DNA of 40,742 nt from CAYMZZ01 sp046297935 (GCA_046297935.1 JBKBHA010000019.1:1-40742), one strand, 5' to 3'; positions 7,975-16,449 are shown, numbered from the stretch's first letter. Translations and numbers: made by a program. Notes: generated from the letters alone by a model not told the origin.

Positions 7975-9039
7975 ATGACATTCGGGAGCAACTTACTCTT
8001 TTTCTTCAGCGCCTTGGGAGCCTTCAATGCTTTTTTAGTTGGTTTATACCTGCTCATTAAACGCCGGCAAAAAGCGCTTTCTTCGTTCTTTTTAGGTGCC
8101 CTTTTGATTGCGCTTTGCATTCGGACTGGTAAGTCGGTCGCGTATTTTTTTGACTATGAGCTTTCTCGCACCGTGCTTCAGCTCGGTCTTACCGCCTGTT
8201 TTTACATTGGACCTTTTCTTTATTTTTTTGCAAAGTCGGTATTAGCGAAATACGAACAAATTCCAGCCAATTGGAAACTGCTTTTGATAACATGGTCCGC
8301 CCTTGCTTTTGGGGTGGGGTTAACCTATCCTTACAAAGACTATCCCGATATGTGGGGACAATATTTGGTGCCTGTTATTTATTCGCAATGGGCCCTTTAT
8401 ATTGGCTGCACAGCGGTTGTTGTGAAGCCGGTTTTTGGGAAATGGCTAAAGCCGGGCGAAAAGCTATTGCCGGCTGAAAAATGGGTACTGGCAGTATGGG
8501 CTACTGTACTCGTTATTTTCCTGGGGTATCTCTGGGCCTATTTGGGAGTAACGAGGGGCAGCTATTTGTCGGGGCCTCTGTTTTTTTCGTTGGCTACCTA
8601 TTTCGCCATTTTTATATTATTTCATCGACGAAAGTCAGCAGAGCCAAATTCTGACCCGGGGCTGAAAAATAGCAATTTCAAACTGGATGAAGTAGAAGCG
8701 GGTGAAGTGGAACTTGGGCTGAAAAAGCTGATGGAACTGGGGCTTGCCTATCGGAATTCGCGTTTGAAAATCGGCGATGTTGCAGCCGAACTCCATCTAC
8801 CCGCCTATCGAGTTTCGCGGGTACTGAACGAACGCATGAAAAAGAGCTTTACTGTTTTTGTAAACGAATATCGGATAGAAGCGGCCTGTGCTATGCTCAA
8901 ATCAGACTCGCATTACACCATTGAAGCCATTGGTGCCGAAGTTGGTTTCCACTCAAAGTCAGCATTCTTCGTGGCCTTCAAAAAAATTAAAGGACTGACT
9001 CCCAATGCGTATTTGAAACAAACTGGTTCGGATTTGTAA
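7975..9039 (+). CDS. Membrane-bound AraC-family transcriptional regulator
   Basis: 354 residues. The first ~225 residues hold about seven hydrophobic segments (NLLFFFSALGAFNAFLVGLYLLI at the start, ATYFAIFILF at the end), a 7TM-type sensor. The C-terminal ~110 residues are an AraC/XylS double helix-turn-helix: LKIGDVAAELHLPAYRVSRVLNE is the first helix pair, and YTIEAIGAEVGFHSKSAFFVAFKKIKGLTPNAYLKQ the second with its conserved F..FK...G.TP.. ending. Such fusions in Bacteroidota are thought to couple a membrane signal to DNA binding. Neighbours are a divergent phospholipase C and a downstream serine hydrolase 74 bases away. Either could be its target. Confidence 0.9.
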   Translation: MTFGSNLLFFFSALGAFNAFLVGLYLLIKRRQKALSSFFLGALLIALCIRTGKSVAYFFDYELSRTVLQLGLTACFYIGPFLYFFAKSVLAKYEQIPANWKLLLITWSALAFGVGLTYPYKDYPDMWGQYLVPVIYSQWALYIGCTAVVVKPVFGKWLKPGEKLLPAEKWVLAVWATVLVIFLGYLWAYLGVTRGSYLSGPLFFSLATYFAIFILFHRRKSAEPNSDPGLKNSNFKLDEVEAGEVELGLKKLMELGLAYRNSRLKIGDVAAELHLPAYRVSRVLNERMKKSFTVFVNEYRIEAACAMLKSDSHYTIEAIGAEVGFHSKSAFFVAFKKIKGLTPNAYLKQTGSDL

Positions 9040-9113
9040 ATCCGCACAAGAAACCAGCGGGATAAACAGACATATAAAACAGGAAGAGGCAACTTTGGGA
9101 AAACCGAATATTG

Positions 9114-10928
9114 ATGAAAATTATTTGTCTTTTTTGGGTCTACGCCTGTTTATGTATTTCCGTCAGTGGCCAGAGAATTTCAGAGGAACGAGACAGCATT
9201 TCCAGCCTGATAGAACAATACTTTGATGGTTGGGCAACCGGCGATACGTCGAAGTTGGGGGCGGTCATGCATTCTTCCTGCTTTCTGAAAACTCAGCGCG
9301 ATGGACAATTCCTAATGTATACTAAGTCCCAATACCTGGCTCTTTTCAAGCCACGGTTGCGTGCCGCTAACCTGTTGACCAGGATTCTCGATATTGATAT
9401 TACAAATCAAACCGCATCCGCAAAAACTGAAATTCGAACAGAACGCGAACGGTATACGGACTATTTCAATTTGATGAAAATTGACGGAAGCTGGTTAATT
9501 GTTGATAAGGTAGCAACCAGGAGTCCGGCTGTGACAAATACTTCCTGGCTGGGGGCAGCAAGTAAAGTTGATTCGATGTTTGCAGCCTACAGCGACAAGA
9601 GCCCTGGCGCGGCTGTTGCAATAGTGAAGGATGGAGAATTAATTTTATTGAAGGGTTACGGAATGGCTAACCTTGAACACGGAATTCCGATCACTCCGCA
9701 AACGGTGTTCAATATTGCTTCAGTTTCGAAGCAGTTCACTGCTTTCTCCATTTATTTGTTAGCTGCCGACGGTAAAATTTCTCTGAACGACGATATCCGT
9801 TTGTATATCCCCGAGTTGCCGGATTATGGTAAGCCAATTCGAATTAAACATCTTTTGGCACATACCAGTGGTTTACGCGATCAGGCGGCCCTTCACTCAC
9901 TTGCAGGTAGTCTGCCCGGCGATATATTCAGTACTCAACAGGTGTTAAAGCTGGTTAGCCGTCAACGTACGTTGAACTTTGAACCAGGTACTTCATTCGG
10001 CTATTGCAATACCGGCTATACGCTTCTTGCAGAAATTATCCAGCGTGCATCAGGAAAAACATTTGCCGAATTTACCCATGAAAAAATTTTCCAGCCACTG
10101 GGTATGAATAACACAAGATTTGTTGATGACCATGAGCAGCTAATTCCGAACTGTGCAGCCTCGTATGAACGGAGAGACGGGAGATATTTCGAGCAGTCGA
10201 TTAACAATAGTAATCCCGGACCATCTAACCTTTATACCACAGCTGAAGATCTGGTAAAATGGGTGTTGAATTTTGAACAGCCGATTGTAGGCAGCAAGGA
10301 TCTGATTGAACGATTCAACGAGCCATCGATTCTCGATAATGGCAAAAGGGTGTTGTTACGCGTTTCGTCGCCCGGCGACAGTATTTTTCATGCAAAGGGT
10401 CAAAATCTGAGTTTTTACAAAACTGTAAAGATGATCAGTCATGGCGGGCATACAGCTGCATTCCGAAGCTTTTTAGGGCGTTTTCCCGATGAGCGTTTAG
10501 CTATTATTGTGCTCAGCAATGATGAACACAATGAAGACTTAAATGCCCGCTGGCAAATTGCAGATTTCTATATAAAGGAGAAATTGAAGGAAAGCCAGCC
10601 AACGAATGATACACAGGCTGTGAAGTCCTCTGACCGGAAGCCAGCCGTGCAGATCGAATTGACCGACTATGCCGGTACTTACTTTAGCGATGAGCTGATG
10701 ACCGGCTACCGTGTAGTGCAATCCAATGAGAAATTAACGCTGATACATGATCGCCTTGCAGATATTGAATTGAAGCCTGCCGATAAAGATCGTTTCACCG
10801 GCGCCAGCCGGGAAGTATTTCCCTTTGGCATTCAATTTTCGCGCGACAAAAAAAACAGAGTTTCCGGTTTTCTGATCTCAAATTTTGGGGTTAAAAATCT
10901 TGTATTCACAAAGCAGCGTAAACGTTGA
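9114..10928 (+). CDS. Secreted serine hydrolase (class C beta-lactamase fold) with N-terminal NTF2-like domain
   Basis: 604 residues from the ATG at 9114; a TTG directly before it is less likely. A signal peptide occupies residues 1-20 (IICLFWVYACLCISVSGQ). Residues ~25-138 form an NTF2/lumazine-binding-like domain (IEQYFDGWATGDTSKLGAVMH...YFNLMKIDGSWLIVDKV). Residues ~150-490 are a beta-lactamase/penicillin-binding-protein domain with SVSK (nucleophile Ser203, Lys206), YCN (Tyr297, Asn299) and HGG near 444. A C-terminal beta-rich extension (YAGTYFSDELMTGYRVV) resembles DUF3471. These enzymes act on peptides or esters in the periplasm. This one is unlikely to be a dedicated antibiotic-resistance enzyme. 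It is convergent with the ABC gene, 14 bases away. Confidence 0.9.
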   Translation: MKIICLFWVYACLCISVSGQRISEERDSISSLIEQYFDGWATGDTSKLGAVMHSSCFLKTQRDGQFLMYTKSQYLALFKPRLRAANLLTRILDIDITNQTASAKTEIRTERERYTDYFNLMKIDGSWLIVDKVATRSPAVTNTSWLGAASKVDSMFAAYSDKSPGAAVAIVKDGELILLKGYGMANLEHGIPITPQTVFNIASVSKQFTAFSIYLLAADGKISLNDDIRLYIPELPDYGKPIRIKHLLAHTSGLRDQAALHSLAGSLPGDIFSTQQVLKLVSRQRTLNFEPGTSFGYCNTGYTLLAEIIQRASGKTFAEFTHEKIFQPLGMNNTRFVDDHEQLIPNCAASYERRDGRYFEQSINNSNPGPSNLYTTAEDLVKWVLNFEQPIVGSKDLIERFNEPSILDNGKRVLLRVSSPGDSIFHAKGQNLSFYKTVKMISHGGHTAAFRSFLGRFPDERLAIIVLSNDEHNEDLNARWQIADFYIKEKLKESQPTNDTQAVKSSDRKPAVQIELTDYAGTYFSDELMTGYRVVQSNEKLTLIHDRLADIELKPADKDRFTGASREVFPFGIQFSRDKKNRVSGFLISNFGVKNLVFTKQRKR

Positions 10929-10942
10929 ATGCATGCCACCGT

Positions 10943-12307
10943 TCATGGGTAACTGGCTGGTAATTGCTTGCCGTTTTCCAGCCTGAGTCGCAGGCGAAAG
11001 TTTGCAGGAATATGTTCTTCGTAATGACTTACAAAAATGATGGTACTATTGCTTTGTTCAGCAATGCTGCCAATCAGCCGCGTGAAAAATTCCTGTTCAG
11101 GCTGATCCAGTCCCTGAGTGGGCTCATCAAGCACCAGCAGCGGCGGATTTTTTACTAGTGCCCTTGCGAGCAAACAGAGCCTTTGCACGTCGGGCGGTAC
11201 CTGGCTAAACACCCGGTCGGCAAAGTCGCCCAAATGTAACAGATGCATCCATTGTTGTACGATGCCAGCCCTTAGCGGATCGCTACGGCGGAACAGACCA
11301 ATACTGTCGTAAAAGCCGGATTCCACCACATGCTTGCAACTCTGGTCAGTGGGAAAGTATTGGAACAGTTCGGGCGAAACGTATCCGATCTTTTGTTTGA
11401 TATCCCAAATGCTTTCGCCGCTGCCTCGCCTGCGATCAAATAGCCATATCTGATTGGCATAGGCTTGTGGATTATCGCCGGTGATCAGACTCAGCAGGGT
11501 AGATTTACCCGCACCATTGGGCCCCGACAATACCCAGTGCTCTCCCGGCTTTACTGTCCAATTCACCTGATCGATCAAGAAGCGATCACCATATCGTATG
11601 CTCACGTTTTGCATTTGCACGATGTGCTGGTAGTTGCCGGGCTTGCGAAAACTGAGCAGGTGCTTCAGCAGGTTTTCATCAATTGGCAAGGCGCTCGCCT
11701 CGCTATTGTGATGTTGAAGAAAAATGTCCCGACCTGGATATGCCGTAAGCCGGTTGCCCTCAATGAATGCAATATGACCGATGTTTTCCGGAATATCACG
11801 GGGCTCCACTGCCATGATTATTTCAATGCCTGATGCCAGAATATCGTTGAGCAGCGAGTTGAAGGAGGATCGTGAAGCCTGATCGAGTCCGGTAAGCGGA
11901 TGATCGAGCAAAATGGTTGTTGGATTTTTCAACAGTGCAGCGGCGATGAGTACACGCCGTGTTTCGCCGTTTGATAGCTTGATTACCTCTTCCTGCATAA
12001 TGGATGCCAGCGACAGGCGGTCTGCCAGTTTTTCGATGGTCCAGTAGCCCGACCTACCGTTCGATTCTTCCTGCAGCCATTTATAAACGGTAGCGGCATC
12101 GTCGCTGTCGAACGAATTGAAACGTTGCTGGTAGTAAAAGTTGCTGGTGTTGGAAAGCGTTTTGAAGGAATGACGAAAACTGACAAGGGGAGAATGTGCA
12201 TGCTGCAATTGCTTTAGCAGCTGGCTATGCGCCGAGCCGCGGGAGCAGGTAATGGCCCAACTTGAAGCGTTTTTGCGAATAGAAGCAAACTGTTGTGCAA
12301 GGTTCAT
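10943..12307 (-). CDS. Tandem ABC ATPase, ModF-like, with one degenerate site
   Basis: 454 residues forming two fused ABC ATPase domains without membrane segments, as in the ModF/PhrA-type soluble proteins. Domain 1 (about 1-200) has a degenerate Walker A (CSRGSAHS at 21-28, Lys replaced by His), a good signature LSNGE (111-115) and Walker B ILLDHP, with the catalytic Glu replaced by His136. Domain 2 (about 225-450) has a perfect Walker A (GPNGAGKST, 262-270), a degraded signature (SQVPPDVQR, 368-376) and a normal Walker B LVLDEP. No permease or molybdate gene is nearby, so a transport role is not supported. It may be a cytosolic regulator or remodelling ATPase. Confidence 0.88.
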   Translation of the reverse strand: MNLAQQFASIRKNASSWAITCSRGSAHSQLLKQLQHAHSPLVSFRHSFKTLSNTSNFYYQQRFNSFDSDDAATVYKWLQEESNGRSGYWTIEKLADRLSLASIMQEEVIKLSNGETRRVLIAAALLKNPTTILLDHPLTGLDQASRSSFNSLLNDILASGIEIIMAVEPRDIPENIGHIAFIEGNRLTAYPGRDIFLQHHNSEASALPIDENLLKHLLSFRKPGNYQHIVQMQNVSIRYGDRFLIDQVNWTVKPGEHWVLSGPNGAGKSTLLSLITGDNPQAYANQIWLFDRRRGSGESIWDIKQKIGYVSPELFQYFPTDQSCKHVVESGFYDSIGLFRRSDPLRAGIVQQWMHLLHLGDFADRVFSQVPPDVQRLCLLARALVKNPPLLVLDEPTQGLDQPEQEFFTRLIGSIAEQSNSTIIFVSHYEEHIPANFRLRLRLENGKQLPASYP

Positions 12308-12338
12308 CTCCTGGAAGTTTACAATTTACGGGAGCCGA

Positions 12339-13502
12339 CTAAATTTTCAGGCGCAATCTTATTTTTTCCAGCAAACCGGTGATGATGATGATGATGAGCG
12401 CATAAAGAAGCGACTTGATGATGCCAACGACACCAGTCCTAAGAAAGAGCGGCAGACTGATACCTATTAATGTATAAGCTGCATAATGAATATAAGGGAG
12501 CAAATAAGCCGTAAGTGTACTGGTGCCGGCAGGTCTGATAATGCCAAACCAATGGGCTTTAGATTTCCGATCGACAAGCCAGGTCAATACGGCAAATACA
12601 ATCAAACTGATGCCGGTGCATATCATCACCCAGGAAGGGGTGGCGAGTATTTTAGATATTCCCCAGTATGGACGTAGAAGGAACCCCAATGCGATAAAGA
12701 CAACAGCTGCCAGCAATAATTTGCCAAAGAGCTGCCGGTTTTCGGCTTGCAGACCTGCAGCCAGCACACCCGCCATTACGAGTGCGGGCATACTGCCATC
12801 GCCAACGATCCAGACATATTTTTTCACCGGATCAAGAAAGGACAGCCATACGGCGTTGGCTGCAATATTAAATAACAGGAAAAAGATCAGGGACGCGAGC
12901 AAAAGCAGCTGCCTGTTTTTACTAAAAAGAAAGATAGTGGCCCCTATCAGATACGACCAGCCTATAAGACCCAGGATACCCCACCAGCCTGGCTCCATCC
13001 ACTGGGTGCCATCGCCACCGCTGTATAACATGGCCATAAAGATGAGCGCGAAAATGCCCAGGCCTTGCAAAAACCACTTTCTTCCCGTCGACATGGATTT
13101 GGGATAGTCGAGCCAGATCAGAAAAAAGCAAACGGTGATCAATATCTGCCAAACCGGTTTGGGAAGAAAAGCCGCAGATGAATAGGCTTCAAGGTTTACA
13201 TGAAAGAATCCCATGACGAGTAAGGCGAGGCTACGAAGCAGAATATGTTCCATTATCAACCCGCGCGATTGTCCTTTACGGAGCCGGCCACCAATGGCCA
13301 GCGGAATCGACAACCCTACGATGAAGAGGAAGGCAGGAAATACTACATCCGACAGCCCCATGCCATCTTCCTGAGCTTCGGTGTGAAGTAACCACCGTGG
13401 AATGTCTGTGAGCGTCCATAGATCGTTGACAAAAATCATCAGGAACATGGTGAGTGCCCTGAATACATCGATGGAAGCGAGGCGAGTTGCAGCAGTATTC
13501 AT
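12339..13502 (-). CDS. HGSNAT-like multi-pass membrane acyltransferase (DUF5009/DUF1624-type)
   Basis: 387 residues with about ten or eleven membrane segments. The N-terminus RLASIDVFRALTMFLMIFVNDLW, followed by GMGLSDVVFPAFLFIVGLSIPLAIGGRL, is the conserved start of heparan-alpha-glucosaminide N-acetyltransferase-like proteins. These transfer acetyl groups across the membrane to sugars. The rest follows the family pattern, ending with LLEKIRLRLKI after the last segment. In Bacteroidota such proteins are often tied to glycan or glycosaminoglycan processing, but no such cluster is nearby. The start at 13502 gives the usual N-terminus. The downstream ABC gene starts 31 bases away, so a two-gene transcript is possible. 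Confidence 0.87.
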   Translation of the reverse strand: MNTAATRLASIDVFRALTMFLMIFVNDLWTLTDIPRWLLHTEAQEDGMGLSDVVFPAFLFIVGLSIPLAIGGRLRKGQSRGLIMEHILLRSLALLVMGFFHVNLEAYSSAAFLPKPVWQILITVCFFLIWLDYPKSMSTGRKWFLQGLGIFALIFMAMLYSGGDGTQWMEPGWWGILGLIGWSYLIGATIFLFSKNRQLLLLASLIFFLLFNIAANAVWLSFLDPVKKYVWIVGDGSMPALVMAGVLAAGLQAENRQLFGKLLLAAVVFIALGFLLRPYWGISKILATPSWVMICTGISLIVFAVLTWLVDRKSKAHWFGIIRPAGTSTLTAYLLPYIHYAAYTLIGISLPLFLRTGVVGIIKSLLYALIIIIITGLLEKIRLRLKI

Positions 13503-13601
13503 AATACTTGATTCCTGCCGCCTAAAGTAGCTAATTTTTTTTGTCGCAATTCCCTTTTGTTTTCATCTTTCAGCTACGGAACTTTAGCGAAACATCAGCA
13601 A

Positions 13602-14003
13602 ATGGCCAGCAAAAAGAAACGCCCTTCACCTTATGGCTCGGTTAAATTTGAAACCATTGATCAGTATCATACCAGTTGGCCTCCCGAAATTCGTGCCGTT
13701 TTAGACAGGATGCGGGGCATCATAAAAAAGGCAGCGCCACGCGCAGTTGAGATCATCAGTTACAACATGCCCGCTTTCCGGGGCCACCGAAACCTAGTGT
13801 ATTATGCCGCACATAAAGCGCACCTGGGCTTTTATCCTGCTGTACCTACCGATTTATTTGCTGATCAGCTAGAGGGCTATACTACTTCAAAAGGTGCCAT
13901 ACAATTTCCCTACGACAAACCCTTGCCCGCAGGTTTGATTACCAAGATTGTAAAAATTCGTGTACAGTCCGACCTGGAAACTGCTAAGACAAGATTGAAA
14001 TAG
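13602..14003 (+). CDS. DUF1801 / YdhG-like (iron chaperone-type) protein
   Basis: 133 residues from the ATG at 13602. An in-frame extension to 13557 exists, but the family N-terminus begins near ETIDQYHTSWPPE, so the internal ATG is preferred. Conserved features are TIDQYHTSWPPEIRAVLDRMRGIIKKAAPRAVEIISYNMPAF, then LVYYAAHKAHLGFYP, then LEGYTTSKGAIQFPYDKPLPAGLITKIVKIRV. This is the whole DUF1801 domain (YdhG/frataxin-like fold, often labelled iron chaperone on weak evidence). A basic tail-like leader (MASKKKRPSP) precedes it. Cytosolic. It is convergent with the PhzF gene, 26 bases apart. Confidence 0.88.
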   Translation: MASKKKRPSPYGSVKFETIDQYHTSWPPEIRAVLDRMRGIIKKAAPRAVEIISYNMPAFRGHRNLVYYAAHKAHLGFYPAVPTDLFADQLEGYTTSKGAIQFPYDKPLPAGLITKIVKIRVQSDLETAKTRLK

Positions 14004-14029
14004 TTGAAGATGTCGGGGCTTGCAACAGC

Positions 14030-14818
14030 TCAATCGATGTATATATTTCCTTCCAGAAACAAGCGGCCTTTTCCTCCAATTTCTACCCGTTCGCCTAAAT
14101 ATCGGCAACGTAGGAAGCCGCCCCTTGCAGAAAGTTGCCGGGCAGTTAAATCGTTTTTGCCGAGTTCTTTTGCCCAATAAGGAACGAGGGTGGTATGGGC
14201 CGATCCCGTAACAGGATCTTCCGGTACGCCTACCGCAGGCCCAAAAAACCGCGAAACAAAATCGGTATCGCTACCTCTGGAAGTTATGATTACACCACGC
14301 GCAGGTAATTGCGCAATTTGATCCAGTCGCGGCATTACCTGCAGTATATCGGCTTCATTTTCCATGATCAACATGAAATCGGTCTTACCTTTTACCGCAG
14401 CCAGTATTGATTTGTCGAAACATGCCTGCATGTCGGCAGTAACCTCAATTGGTTGCAGGGTATCTGCCGGAAAATCGAGTAACAGCCAATCACCGGAGCG
14501 CTTCACATGCAATGGACCACTGCGATGAGAATGAAAGGCAATTTCGTTGCCGGCAACTCCCATTTTTTCAAACAACACGTAAGCCGATGCGAGGGTGGCG
14601 TGTCCGCACAGATCCACTTCAACGGCCGGCGTGAACCAGCGTATGTCATATCCGTTGTTGTTCGGTACCAGAAAAGCAGTTTCCGCCAGGTTGTTTTCCA
14701 TGGCAATCTGCTGCATCAGTTCATCGCTCAACCAACTATCGAGTGGGCAAACAGCGGCAGGATTGCCTGCAAACAGTTGGTCGGTGAATGCGTCGACCTG
14801 GTAAACGGGGAGAAGCAT
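14030..14818 (-). CDS. PhzF-family epimerase/isomerase
   Basis: 262 residues, the full length of the family. Two mirrored diaminopimelate-epimerase-like halves are visible. The first half has YQVDAFTDQLFAGNPAAVCPL, NNLAETAFLV (candidate catalytic Glu46) and DLCGHATLASAYVLF. The second half has FVSRFFGPAVGVPEDPVTGSAHTTLVPYWA and RGGFLRCR. PhzF itself isomerises a phenazine precursor, but most homologues, including those in Bacteroidota, have unknown substrates. There are no phenazine genes here, so the annotation should stay at family level. An AT-rich inverted repeat (CTAATT-GAT-AATTAG, 14823-14837) sits 4 bases upstream of the start. Confidence 0.92.
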   Translation of the reverse strand: MLLPVYQVDAFTDQLFAGNPAAVCPLDSWLSDELMQQIAMENNLAETAFLVPNNNGYDIRWFTPAVEVDLCGHATLASAYVLFEKMGVAGNEIAFHSHRSGPLHVKRSGDWLLLDFPADTLQPIEVTADMQACFDKSILAAVKGKTDFMLIMENEADILQVMPRLDQIAQLPARGVIITSRGSDTDFVSRFFGPAVGVPEDPVTGSAHTTLVPYWAKELGKNDLTARQLSARGGFLRCRYLGERVEIGGKGRLFLEGNIYID

Positions 14819-15009
14819 ATTGCTAATTGATAATTAGAAGGTGAACAGTGAAATGACAATGCTAAAATATACCAATAGGCCGGATCAGTTTACACAAATA
14901 TGATGAATGGATTGGTTGGACTAGCTAACCAAAATTGGGGTGTTTTTGGCGTAATTAGTTTAATTTGTAACTATACTTCTGATCATTTCTAATTAACTCG
15001 ACTAATACC

Positions 15010-16026
15010 ATGATGCGGACATTGTTCATTTTATGCTGGTTATCGTTGGCTGTTGCCTGTGGGAGCAAATCGGGCGGGGAGCCTGATCCTGGCGATTCAT
15101 TCGCGCGCGGCGCGGATGTAGGTTGGATTACGGAAATGGAATCGGCCGGCCGAAAATTTTATACGAAAGCGGGTGAGGAAATGGAGGGAATGGCGTTGTT
15201 GAAATCACTGGGCTTAAATACCATTCGTCTTCGGGTTTGGGTAAACCCCACACCGTCCTGGAACGATGCCGCTGATGTGGTGGCGAAAGCGGTTCGTGCA
15301 AAAAATCTGGGTATGCGGGTAATGATCGATTTTCATTACAGCGATTCCTGGGCAGACCCTGGACAGCAGAATAAACCCGCAGCCTGGGCTTCTCTTGGCT
15401 TTCAGGACCTAAAAGGCGCCCTGGCCAATCACACGATCAATGTATTGACGCAATTGAAAAACGCTGCTGTGACTCCGGAATGGGTACAGATAGGAAATGA
15501 AACCAACGATGGGATGTTGTGGCCCGACGGAAAGGCCTCCACGCAAATGGCTCAGTATGCTCAGTTGATAGACACCGGTTACCTCGCGGTGAAATCAGTC
15601 TTTCCAGAATGCAAAGTGATCGTGCACGTGTCGAATGGCTGGGATAATGATCTGTTTAAATGGAACATTGGAGGACTAATAGACCGGGGAGCCCGGTTTG
15701 ATGTAATAGGCATGTCTTTGTATCCCTCCTATGTGGGGGCGGGCTGGCAGGCAGCTAATCAGCTGTGCCTCGCCAACATGAACGACATGGTGAACCGCTA
15801 CGGTAAGGAGGTAATGGTGGTGGAAGTGGGAATGCCCTGGGATCAGGCGGCAGAATGCAAATCGTTTATTGCAGACCTGATTAGAAAAGTTAAATCGGTG
15901 CCGCAAAACAAAGGACTGGGTGTGTTGTATTGGGAGCCATTAGCGTATAATAATTGGAAGGGCTATAGCCTCGGTGCCTTTGATAATTTTGGTAAGCCCA
16001 CGGCGGCGATGGAGGGGTTCAGGTGA
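15010..16026 (+). CDS. GH53 arabinogalactan endo-beta-1,4-galactanase, lipoprotein
   Basis: 338 residues; a second ATG at 15013 is possible. A lipoprotein signal with Cys17 (LSLAVACGSK) is followed by a short linker (SGGEPDPGD). The TIM-barrel shows the GH53 signatures: FARGADVGWITEME, LGLNTIRLRVWVNP, MRVMIDFHYSDSWADPGQQNKP, WVQIGNETNDGMLWP (acid/base Glu164) and VMVVEVGMPWD (nucleophile Glu272). The end (LGAFDNFGKPTAAMEGFR) is where family members normally finish. The enzyme hydrolyses beta-1,4-galactan side chains of pectin at the cell surface. No SusC/SusD or other pectin genes are in the window, so it is an orphan here. The stop codon is the first TGA of a heptamer repeat array. Confidence 0.95.
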   Translation: MMRTLFILCWLSLAVACGSKSGGEPDPGDSFARGADVGWITEMESAGRKFYTKAGEEMEGMALLKSLGLNTIRLRVWVNPTPSWNDAADVVAKAVRAKNLGMRVMIDFHYSDSWADPGQQNKPAAWASLGFQDLKGALANHTINVLTQLKNAAVTPEWVQIGNETNDGMLWPDGKASTQMAQYAQLIDTGYLAVKSVFPECKVIVHVSNGWDNDLFKWNIGGLIDRGARFDVIGMSLYPSYVGAGWQAANQLCLANMNDMVNRYGKEVMVVEVGMPWDQAAECKSFIADLIRKVKSVPQNKGLGVLYWEPLAYNNWKGYSLGAFDNFGKPTAAMEGFR

Positions 16027-16154
16027 GAGGTGAAAGGTGAGAGGTGAAAGGGGAGAGGTGAGAGGTGAAAGGGGAGAGGTGAAAGGTGAGAGGTGAAAGG
16101 TGAATCGTGAGTCGTGAATCGTGAATCGTGAAACGTGAAAGGTGAAACGTGAAA

Positions 16155-16179
16155 CGCAGGCGCAACGCATGCGTTGCGC
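16155..16179. repeat. Palindromic module 1 inside the heptamer array
   Basis: A 25-base insert between heptamer units contains the perfect 20-bp palindrome GCGCAACGCATGCGTTGCGC at 16160-16179. It shares 23 of 25 bases with module 2. Confidence 0.9.
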
Positions 16180-16249
16180 GGTGAGAGGTGAGAGGTGAAT
16201 CGTGAAACGTGAAAGGCGAAACGTGAAACGTGAAAGGTGAAACGTGAAA

Positions 16250-16274
16250 CGTAGGGGCAACGCATGCGTTGCGC
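16250..16274. repeat. Palindromic module 2 inside the heptamer array
   Basis: The second 25-base insert has a perfect 16-bp palindrome (GCAACGCATGCGTTGC) at 16257-16272. It differs from module 1 at two bases in the left arm (CGTAGGGG in place of CGCAGGCG), which shortens the perfect stem. Confidence 0.9.
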
Positions 16275-16298
16275 GGTGAAACGTGAAACGAAGATTTC

Positions 16299-16433
16299 AT
16301 CTGCGTAAATCTGTGCAAAAATCTGTGCAAATCTGCGGGAACAGAACTGCTGCATTGTTTTGAATTACGCGAACAGTAAATGGTTTTCTCTTCCCGCAGA
16401 TTTGCGCAGATTATTTCACAGATTTACACAGAT
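16299..16433. repeat. Dispersed hairpin element, copy 1 (ATCTGCG/AATCTGTG family)
   Basis: The outer arms are repeats of the type AAATCTGTG on the left and CACAGATTT on the right, around a 63-base core (16335-16397) bounded by GCGGGAA and TTCCCGC. The core is a near match to the reverse complement of the core of copy 2 (25440-25502). The right flank (GATAATAGGCATCCAAATC, then an octamer array) matches copy 2 in direct orientation. It lies between the convergent GH53 gene and the minus-strand operon ending at 16524. Confidence 0.9.
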
Positions 16434-16449
16434 AATAGGCATCCAAATC

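Larger units (their letters stand above)
16022..16288 (+). repeat. Heptamer array starting at the GH53 stop codon
   Basis: 31 units of consensus (C/G)GTGA(A/G)(A/T) run in strict 7-base register: 19 units at 16022-16154, 10 at 16180-16249 and 2 at 16275-16288. Two 25-base palindromic modules interrupt them. Unit 1 contains the GH53 stop (TGA, 16024-16026). Because 7 is not a multiple of 3, TGA falls in all three plus-strand frames within 17 bases. The minus strand is free of stops, which creates spurious overlapping open frames there. Variants are ordered: GGTGAGA/GGTGAAA at the gene end, then CGTGAAT, then CGTGAAA further out. Confidence 0.95.

Noticed and set aside
16022..16288. CRISPR-like array
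   Set aside because: Units are 7 bases and contiguous without spacers, and no cas genes are present.
15940..16355. Long overlapping minus-strand open frames of 103-130 codons rich in SRFTFH/FHVSRFT
   Set aside because: They exist in all three reverse frames because the heptamer has no stop on that strand. The composition simply follows the repeat.
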